Assembly: GCA_900642245.1 (NCBI GenBank)
Contig: CAAAJI010000003.1
Location: 251,420 to 315,419, forward strand
Origin: Fragilaria radians
Taxonomy: Eukaryota; Bacillariophyta; Fragilariophyceae; Fragilariales; Fragilariaceae
Length of the DNA stretch: 64,000 bases
Direction: 5' to 3'
Below, one piece after another: positions 56,737 through 64,000 of the stretch (positions are counted from its first letter, which is position 1; each line of letters opens with the position of its first letter). The position numbers and the translations under genes are program-made. Below the pieces are notes generated by a model. That model was not told where the DNA came from. It worked only from the letters and a program-made list of their open reading frames with translations, and searched no databases.

Positions 56737-57114
56737 TTTCTCCAAATAGTTGTAGGGAAACTAGAGCGAAAAAAATAGACAACAGTGTAAATTTTGACAG
56801 TATTAATGTTTTGGACTGACTTGGTAGTATTCTTAGAGAATCGTCACGATGACATCGTCAAAGGAAGAACATTGAAGATACTGGGTAGTACCATACTGGA
56901 TATAATGAGGGAATTTTTTTGGTGAGTCAACCAGTATAATACGAAGCTAACAATCCCGAACAGCGGATAAGCAACCGCCCAGTTTCTGTTTCTGAAACAA
57001 AAGAATACATGCACTTATTTCAGTACTTAATCGGAAAGAACAGACTTCATATCTTCAGGCAACAAAAGAATGATGTGTACTTGGCAATACTCTAACCTTT
57101 GCTGCTTCTTCTAT
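56737..57114. other. intergenic
   Basis: 378 bp upstream of the aminopeptidase gene. It contains the presumed promoter. No motif can be called. Confidence 0.5.
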
Positions 57115-57830
57115 CTAACTTTTGGGATCAAATTGGACAAAGCCTTTTGGTATCTGGCATTCACCATGATAATCATAGAATTTTTCACATCCTGATATAA
57201 TGGAGCATGTACCATGATAGGCATTGGTATGCTTCTTCCCTTCCACAAATATGAATAGGAAGTCCTGTGTATCAAACCTGCCTTGGCTGTCTCTGATCAA
57301 ATTTCTCCTGGGATTGTCAATGTTTTGGGGCTTTTCTTGTCACTATTGATAGTGGCATTAAAGCATTAAATCGTATCCTTATCCTGAGAAAAACTGTGAT
57401 CATGGCAGTGATTGTTTTTGTGAATCCAAGACTTTGCAAATACGTATTTCAAATGTGGCACATCATTGTTTGCTGCCGTCAAGCGCTCAACAAATGCACC
57501 ACGTTTCTCAATTCTCTCTGTCTTCAATAATTGTTCATTGTCCGTTTCATCTTCCCCTGTTGTTTTTTGAACTCTCTAAAGAAGCAAAGGAAAAAGTATT
57601 GCACTGATTTCACTACTTGCTAGCTTTCCTTGTCAACAGTAAAGCTGCATCCATACAGAAATTTGATTAAATCTTTAGGAAAATCATACTTCTTGTAGGA
57701 AGGGCACCTACGTGTCAATTCTTTTTCCCGTTTTTCCTTTTTGCAATAACGGTCAGTTGAAGCTGCATTTGACCAGCACTGCGGTGCACCAAAATGAATT
57801 GAATAATTAGTATGTACCGTATGCTATTTG
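57115..57830 (-). pseudogene. remnant of an unidentified protein-coding gene, broken
   Basis: Three protein-like stretches follow each other on the - strand. The first is about 57,835-57,620 with 'CKKEKREKELTRRCPSYKKY' and 'DFPKDLIKFLYGCSFTVDKE'. The second is about 57,580-57,380 with 'KRGAFVERLTAANNDVPHLK' and 'YVFAKSWIHKNNHCHDHSF'. The third is 57,300-57,115 with 'FDTQDFLFIFVEGKKHTNAY' and 'CEKFYDYHGECQ'. Stops and frame changes separate them. Composition (Lys, Cys, His, Trp) and lengths suggest a former gene or a transposon-encoded protein. No family was recognised. Introns could explain some breaks, but no clear GT-AG pair reconnects all three. Confidence 0.4.
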
Positions 57831-58338
57831 GACTAACAGTTTTCTATAGTCATACATTAAATACCAGTTTGAGTAAACTGAGAAACAAGAATAGTTGAAT
57901 GTTGTCAAAACTCTCAAGATTATTGACATATCTTCCTTGGGTACTTCCTAATTACTCCTCCTAATCGCATATGGCTCATAATTCATTTTAGTTCTAAAGG
58001 TGTATCATTGCATTATTGCAACATTGATGGCAGATACTTCCTGATTAGTAATGACCAACAATGGGTAACAAGCAATTTAAAGAAGAAAATTCTAATGAAT
58101 GTGTAATCCTAATTGAGGACAGTCGGAAAATTGTCAAGAAACTAGAAATGGGCTAAAGGAATGCACTCATTGGAATATTAAATATTGAATGTAGTAGTTG
58201 CTCTGATAGTTTCTTGGTACTTTCTTTGCTATTCTTTACGGAGAATGACATACCGCGTACTAGAATAGTCTACTACTAACTGAATTCTGACTTCCCAAAG
58301 GTTTATCCTTTTCGATCTGGAGGAGAATCGTGGTTGGT
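57831..58338. other. intergenic, upstream of UBC12
   Basis: 0.5 kb AT-rich. It holds the UBC12 promoter near its right end. No repeat is seen. Confidence 0.5.
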
Positions 58339-59164
58339 ATGCTAGCCTTGAAGAAGAAAAAGCAAGAAGCAGCGGCAGCAGCAGCTGCTGCTGCTGCCGC
58401 TGATACTTCCACAACTACAGATTCAGAGAAGCAACAGCAACCGAGTGTAGGGAAAGTTTCACTTTTAGGGATTGGCGGGAAGAAGACTACCAAAAAAGAA
58501 GATGACACAATGAGCGGAGTTAAAAAACGAACTCCTGGTGAAATTCGAATCCAAAAAGGTAAGATATTCTTTGGCATGTTCTCTTCCCAACCTTGAAAGC
58601 ATTTATGAATGATTTACTGAGAACACATTGTTCTAACGGTTTGAGGCGTGTTGATGATATACTATGAATTTCAATCCTTCTTTCTATTTTAACTCATCAT
58701 CTCCCATGCCATAACATTTGACAGATATTGCTGAACTCGATGGTGGACGTGTTGCTAATATTCACTTTCCTGATCCAAACGACTTGAGTAACTTTAAAGT
58801 TTCCATAACTCCGGATACAGGTTTTTGGGCATCTGCCACTTACGAATTTCTATTTGAAATTCCTGATCACTATCCCCATACACCTCCAAAGGTAGAATGT
58901 CGAACAAAAATATATCACCCGAACATCAATCTTGATGGTAAGGTTTGTCTCAACATTTTGAGAGAAGATTGGAAACCAGTATTGGATATAAACTCCATTA
59001 TTTATGGTCTTATTTACCTCTTTTACGAGCCCAATCCCGATGATCCTCTCAATCATGAAGCGGCAGAACTTTTCCGAAAGGATGTCAAACAATTTGAACG
59101 CCTCGTCACTAGAACATTGCGGGGTGGAATATTGGACGGAGTTCACTTTGACCGACTAGTTTAG
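58339..59164 (+). CDS. UBE2M: NEDD8-conjugating enzyme UBC12 (UBE2M), two exons
   Basis: Exons are 58339-58558 and 58725-59164. The 166-bp intron (GTAAG...ACAG) joins 'RIQK' to 'DIAELDGGRV'. The protein has 219 aa; the ATG at 58339 is chosen because upstream there is only GTG. The UBC fold has HPN at 138-140, the catalytic Cys at about 148 in 'GKVCLNILREDWKPVL', and the E2M signature 'INSIIYGLIYLFYEPNPDDP'. UBC12 takes NEDD8 from the NAE1-UBA3 E1 and charges cullins. The extra N-terminus, which in the family docks onto UBA3 with 'MIKLFSLK', here begins MLALKKKKQE. It is followed by 11 Ala (11-21) encoded by GCA/GCT codons, then a Gln/Lys-rich linker. The poly-Ala tract is unusual for this family. 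Confidence 0.95.
58369..58401 (+). repeat. GCN trinucleotide repeat coding for 11 alanines
   Basis: Mixed gca, gct, gcg and gcc codons form an uninterrupted alanine run inside the UBC12 N-terminal extension. Codon mixing suggests selection for the protein rather than pure DNA slippage. Length variation between strains is likely. Confidence 0.85.
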
Positions 59165-59404
59165 AATTTACAAGTGTCATTCTTCGTGTAAAACTTAAAA
59201 AAATATATAACAAGTTACGTTGAATGCTAAGCTTTTTCAACTTGCTCATCATTTCTTATTATTTTAACTATATTAAAAGTTAATACTTCATTTATGGTCA
59301 GACGAAAAGATGGTTTCCCATCATTTCCAAAATCTTTTCCAGATTCTCGTCATTCTTTGCCGTAATTCAATAAACCAGTATTGAGATGCCATTAAAAGAC
59401 TGCA

Positions 59405-60937
59405 TTATATTTGCACCGGAGATTCTGTACTCATAGGGGAGGTCAAGCCAAGTAGATGTGCAAGACCTGTTCCCAATGCATATGCTGTAATAACTGATAC
59501 CATCAGAACCACTAATGTTTCTATTCCAAATAGAATCCAATTCGAATCCATGTACTTGCTGTAAGGGGTATTGGTAAGATGCAATCAAACACCTGACAAA
59601 GATCTTTTTACTTTCAACATGACATACCTTTTCCAGACACCTAACATCCACATGATTGTACCGAGTACTGTGAGGGATGCGCTTCGTGCAGTCGTTGTCG
59701 GAGTCATAGGGATCCAAATTATAAAAGTACAATACACCAAAGCTGGTAGAGTACCAAAAATAGAAAATGCTAACCCCATCACCAAAGCATCCATGCGACT
59801 CTCGGCGGATGAAAATTCGGAAGACGTTGCCTCGTCAATTTGGTTGAAGGTTTCACTTCTACCAGGTTCAACATTATTTAGACTTGATGACAGTGAAACT
59901 GATGGATCCACCCATTCTCCGACAAGTGCTCCAACAAAAAGATCTGGATATCCCTCCAGTGTATCAGCTATGGAGACAGCATCTATCCTGAGCATTCCCC
60001 TTGCTAATAATCCATCTACTAGCTTTGCCTTAGCTATGGAACGATGTCGCAAGAAAAGTTCCTTTTCTTCATTCCGATCTCGGTCAGCCAGAGTGGAGAT
60101 GACATGGGTATTCCATACATGACCGAGGGCCAAGCATATTGCATCTGCAGTGCATGCTGTGAAGGTGATAGCCACCATCCAGAGACTTTTTGTGCTATGG
60201 CCAAAAAATTCAGAATCGCTCGTCGTCGTTAATGCCACCAACGCGGCGGACAAGCCTGCACCAGTAACCATCCCATCAATAGCCGCGTCACAAAATGAAC
60301 GCTGTAGATGATCGGATCTCCAGGTCGTTTTTAAACAGTCAAATAGTGGCGTCCAGAGACAACAACAACAGCAATAGTAGCAAACGCAATCATCACAACA
60401 AGTGTCCATTTGTCCATTACTCGTGTTGCCACCGCTGTATGATGCACCAGAATGAAGGAAATGATTCATCCAGGTGCTATGATCGACAATATCTTCCTCT
60501 CGCATCGCCATAGATTCTAATAGAGCATTGTATTCCCCGTATTGAAAATTGCTTGTTGAGTCATAATACCGTTCATCAGAGCGTTCCGGCAGTAATGACG
60601 CTTGTTCCTGTCGATAGTATGCATTTGAGAATATAATCTGACCTCTTCCAACTTGAAGATCTGGAGATAAACTTTGATGTGCACCAATATCAGGAAGAAC
60701 ATGGGTCGTTTTGTTGCTGCTGTCAATCGCATTGTTTTCTGCTCCAACTGCCGCACTTGATGTTGACATGACAGACTCCTGAGGATCTTGGAAAGATTCC
60801 GTGTAAATATTTTGTATATCAATCATGTATTGCATAGTCTGCTCTAAATTGACAGCATTGTCCTCAGTTTCAGATGCTCTGCGACGACTTTGTAAGGAGG
60901 AAGGAGATCGAGTCCTTTCTCGAGATAACGATTCCAT
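59405..60937 (-). CDS. VIT/CCC1-family (vacuolar iron transporter-like) membrane protein, two exons
   Basis: Exons are 59628-60937 and 59405-59558. The 69-bp intron (GTATG...ACAG) adds a last membrane segment 'NWILFGIETLVVLMVSVITA'. The protein has 487 aa from the ATG at 60937; the upstream frame is TTG-only. The VIT/CCC1 core starts at about 216 ('CDAAIDGMVTGAGLSAALVA'), then 'TADAICLALGHVW' and a cytosolic metal-binding-type loop with the acidic 'DRDRNEEKELF' and 'EGYPDLFVGALVGEW'. Two further spans ('MDALVMGLAFSIFGTLPALV', 'SLTVLGTIMWMLGVWK') precede the last exon. Family members move Fe2+ or Mn2+ into vacuoles. A cysteine cluster (9 Cys within residues 180-193) precedes the core. The N-terminal 170 residues are disordered. 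Iron transport is inferred from the family only. Confidence 0.8.
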
Positions 60938-62224
60938 ATCTGGACAAAAATTTCGTCGATAAAAGGTTTGATGCGAAATCTCCTTTTGAAGCAAATCTAA
61001 AAATTTGATAAAGACTTGAATTGATCAAAGCACTGATTGAGTGTGAAAGTGCAGATTAAACGAAATCCATTCTCATAAATGGCTGTCTGTACCAATAGAA
61101 TCTTTTGTCGTCTGACCTCGTTTGCAAAATCAAACTTTGTCATCATTTTCCGATTCATGCGAATACTGTTATACACGTATACACGTACCTATGTAAAACA
61201 TTGGTGTCAACAAAAATTAGAGAATCAATCGTAACCAGTATCAATGGATTTTTCTCTTTTTGACAAACCGTAGCATGTGAGATTAACCCAAGACAAGGCT
61301 TGATGCAATAAGTGCCGTTGCCTTTATTTCATTAGGTCAAAGTCTCAGACAAAATCAGACAACTTATATGAAATCTCTCCAAACACTTGTCTTATATGCT
61401 TTTTGAAAGAATTGTTAAAGTCACACGAAGCAATAAGCTAAATTTCGAAATGGTAGCAGGTTAGTTTTTTACTTTTCTTCACCATAGCTAATCTAATTTG
61501 AGAAAGAAAGAAAACACTGTATACAGTCAGACAGGACATTTGGAAAAAACCTTCATCAACTTTCACTATTGATGCAGTAGAAGCCAGTTGTAATTTTGCA
61601 TCAGAGCAGCCTTAGAGAAATATATCTGCCATTTTTTGGCCCATAACGTTGGTTGCTTCAGAGGCTTTACGGAGTTCAAACATTTCTCATGAATACTCAT
61701 CAAAATGTGTTCTCTATTGCTACAACTACTTCATGTAAAACACTTTTCTTGGCATCTTGCAATTGCCATTCCAAAATGTAGTCTCGTAAATGCAACAGCA
61801 GAAAAGCCCAAACGCCAACTTAAAGCAGCATAAAGCACTTGCTATAAATAAGGGACTGCATAATTGAATAAAAATAATAGTTCAAATTGTTCAAAGAATT
61901 CATCATTGCTGTAGGCCATCCCAGAGTGACATCGAAAAGGACTTGGAATGAAGCCTGATATACTTTTGCTAAGAAGGTGCATAAAGGACTCAACATAGCC
62001 TTGTAAGAGCATCAAGGTTAAGCTGGTTGTTGATAACGTCAGGTAGTTTGCTGTTCCTAATTTGTGTTGACAACAGGGCTAAATTCATAAATTGCAATCT
62101 CTTTTTCTCCTCGTAAGTGTTTCCTAAAAAGAGGTGTAACTCGAACGGAACAAAAATATGACAGTGCAATTATTCATAAATAATCCAAGACAGATTTGAT
62201 TTTGAGAAAATCCATCGCTTTTCG
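60938..62224. other. intergenic, no gene seen
   Basis: 1.3 kb AT-rich divergent region between the VIT-like gene and the nuclease gene. It has no frame of note and must hold both promoters. Confidence 0.5.
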
Positions 62225-63355
62225 ATGCACATCATGTCAAAACTTCTTATTGTCTTGGGACCTAATGCATCGCTTAGCTTTATCACATTAAGGTATCATT
62301 GGTCGTCGTCCAGATCTGTCTGGTCGAGAAGTTTCTCAGTTGCAGAAAAGATCATCGGAATGGAAGGGGGCGTAGCAGATGGTGATGACGATTCGGAAAC
62401 CTTAGTTTCTCCTGGGCAGATCTCTTATCCGAAAGCCCTCTCTCCTTCTTCCATAATGGAATTCCAGAAATGTCCACAATCATTCTTATTTCAGTATCTC
62501 CTAGGAATGAAACAACCAACCAATCCAACTCTAGTTAAGGGTACCATGTGTCATTCAGCCCTTGAACAAATTTTTGATTTAGAACCAAAGGACAGAACAT
62601 TGCTCAATTTAGAGAATCTTTTCCGTAAGGAGTGGAGTAAACAAAAGGTTGAAACTGAAGAATATCAAAACTTATTTTGGAGCGAAGAGCTTAAAGAATG
62701 GGATATCAGTGCAGAGAGAACTTGGGGATTGTCAGGGTTGAATCTATTGGGAAACTATTATGCACTTGAGGATCCACGGAAAATTACTCAACCCAACCCC
62801 TTTCGACGGGAATCTTGGGTACGCATTCAGCTTCCCGCAAGGTATTCCTCGGTTTCCGAGTCGCGTCCGACTACCTTTGTTGTACGAGGGATTATTGATC
62901 GAATCGACATGATTCGTCACCCAGTCGACAAACAAGTTTGCTTACGTTTAGTAGATTATAAATCGGGAAAGACGCCTGATCTCAAATACTCAGCCAAAAT
63001 GAATGCAAAGATTGCTGAGGAATCCTTTTTCCAGCTTAAAATGTACGCCTTAATGTGGCGTGAAACCAAGAATCCATCGGCAAATATGGATATCCGTAGT
63101 TTGCGTTTACTCCATCTTACCTCCCAAGATGGATCAGCCAAATTTCTAGATTATGATTTGGGATCTTCTACGGAGCGCACACAAATCCTGGATGATGTGC
63201 GAGAAAATATCATCCACACCTGGGAACAAATTTGTGACTTGGTAGACACTCAAGACCCGTTGCAATTTCATGGGTGCAACCGATCATTTTGTTGGTGTCA
63301 CACATGTCGACCTCGTTTCATACCAGGATCCGTGTGGTCGCCAACGGAGAATTAA
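62225..63355 (+). CDS. RecB/Cas4-type PD-(D/E)XK nuclease with probable organelle targeting
   Basis: 376 aa from the ATG at 62225, one exon. Residues 1-45 are Arg/Ser-rich with hydrophobic residues and few acids (TLRYHWSSSRSVWSRSFSVA), like a mitochondrial or plastid targeting peptide. The PDDEXK_1 core has 'SPSSIMEFQKCPQSFLFQYL' (C83), His110 in 'GTMCHSALEQIF', Asp225 in 'RGIIDRID', Asp244 and Lys246 in 'LVDYKSGK', and Gln270 in 'FFQLKMYALMW'. These are all motifs needed for a RecB-family exonuclease. The C-terminal 'CNRSFCWCHTC' (351-361), together with C83, resembles the 4Fe-4S site of AddB, Cas4 and EXO5 nucleases. A role in organellar DNA repair is inference. The enzyme is bacterial in type and could derive from organelle or gene transfer. 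Confidence 0.85.
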   Translation: MHIMSKLLIVLGPNASLSFITLRYHWSSSRSVWSRSFSVAEKIIGMEGGVADGDDDSETLVSPGQISYPKALSPSSIMEFQKCPQSFLFQYLLGMKQPTNPTLVKGTMCHSALEQIFDLEPKDRTLLNLENLFRKEWSKQKVETEEYQNLFWSEELKEWDISAERTWGLSGLNLLGNYYALEDPRKITQPNPFRRESWVRIQLPARYSSVSESRPTTFVVRGIIDRIDMIRHPVDKQVCLRLVDYKSGKTPDLKYSAKMNAKIAEESFFQLKMYALMWRETKNPSANMDIRSLRLLHLTSQDGSAKFLDYDLGSSTERTQILDDVRENIIHTWEQICDLVDTQDPLQFHGCNRSFCWCHTCRPRFIPGSVWSPTEN

Positions 63356-64000
63356 AGTGAAATATTACGGATATTTCTCCATGTTCCGATTGTAGCAAAA
63401 AGAATGTAAGGAATTTCTTATGAAAGACATTGTTTGACTCCATTTGAGAACAACACTAGCTTTGATTTTTACATAATTTGGATCATCGCGGAATCTTATT
63501 GCACAAATTAAAATGCATATGCTGCGTTTCCACAGTGACGTGTTTAGATTTTTATCCTAGACAGACAATTAATTGCCTACCGGCAAAGTCTCTTATTCCT
63601 GTCACAAACGATAAATAGGTTTTTTCAAATCTATGGGAGAGATATCCTCGTCAACGTCAGCTGCATTGAAAATGTAGCTGCATCAAGGGGGAAGGACTAA
63701 GGAGACTCTGACATCCAAGGAATTGTTGAGGTCAATTCTTGCAAGTACTAAATCAAACTTCATGGAGAAAACTATAAGCACTCAAACATTTTTAAAGTTG
63801 TTCTGGGCATAGAGAGCTAAGCGAAGTGATTCATGTTTAAGAGATCATGAAAAGGAAAGTATTTAAAAAATATTTAAGTTGTTCTGGTCACAGATAGCTA
63901 AAGAAGCAATTTATGTTGAAAGAGATTTTCTGCTATTATCTTTTGTCGTTCATCTCCTCAATAGCCATTAGACTTTCACCATCCCAAAACGTTGACTTGG
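63356..64000. other. 3' intergenic end of the window with an imperfect direct repeat
   Basis: 0.65 kb without a gene. Two similar stretches, about 63791-63846 and 63872-63927, share 'gttgttctgg', 'agctaa' and 'agagat' blocks at an offset of about 81 bp. This is an old, diverged tandem duplication. Confidence 0.55.

Noticed and set aside
58229..58577. Frames opposite the UBC12 first exon
   Set aside because: Antisense of the alanine and Lys-rich codons; low-complexity product without its own features.
1..64000. Search for tRNA, rRNA, CRISPR or plasmid-type features
   Set aside because: No cloverleaf with clear A and B boxes, no rRNA blocks and no regularly spaced identical repeats were seen; a tRNAscan and Rfam run would be decisive.

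Overview
The window is nuclear DNA of a photosynthetic stramenopile, most likely a diatom. It is AT-rich and gene-sparse. Introns are short GT-AG introns (65-215 bp, where a conserved protein confirms them). There is a heat-shock-factor type regulator of the kind diatoms have multiplied, two secreted or surface proteins with Pro-Thr-Ser repeats, a mitochondrial complex I subunit, and a thioesterase and an aminopeptidase with secretory-plus-transit-like leaders. The species cannot be named from the sequence alone.

Layout. 1-9 kb: the 3' end of a CIA30-like gene, a secreted Reeler-domain protein with an acidic tail, a decayed hAT transposon, and signal peptidase subunit SPC25. 9-15 kb: a SAR1 GTPase and importin beta as a divergent pair, then an HSF-type factor. 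15-22 kb: mostly non-coding, with a tetranucleotide repeat, a short assembly gap and a GT90 glycosyltransferase. 22-31 kb: a C-terminal-motor kinesin-14, a double-hotdog thioesterase and an SLC35B-type nucleotide-sulfate/sugar transporter. 31-37 kb: a 117-bp tandem duplication, a PTF-motif surface protein, a second hAT fragment and a coiled-coil protein. 38-44 kb: a small membrane protein, a fucosyltransferase-like GT, RIC8/synembryn and pirin. 44.3-47.0 kb: a complete but dead piggyBac element with TTAA target duplication and an intact second ORF. 49-64 kb: NDUFS4, a copia reverse transcriptase relic, NAE1 (NEDD8 E1 subunit), Xaa-Pro aminopeptidase, UBC12 (NEDD8 E2), a VIT/CCC1-type transporter with a cysteine cluster, and a RecB-family PD-(D/E)XK nuclease with a probable organelle leader.

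Functional links. The window is mainly core eukaryotic housekeeping: SAR1, SPC25 and the GTs and transporter serve the secretory pathway, and importin beta serves nuclear import. Two consecutive enzymes of neddylation (NAE1 and UBC12) lie within 6.5 kb on the same strand. The genes are otherwise independent; no operon-like organisation is implied. The most unusual items are the piggyBac accessory ORF, the Fe-S-like RecB-family nuclease, the UBC12 poly-alanine N-terminus, the Cys cluster of the VIT-like protein, and an exact 32-bp duplication on both sides of the assembly gap.

Start codons were chosen as ATG. Several long open frames extend upstream only through TTG or GTG, and those extensions were trimmed. 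Multi-exon genes are given as one span with exon limits in the text.
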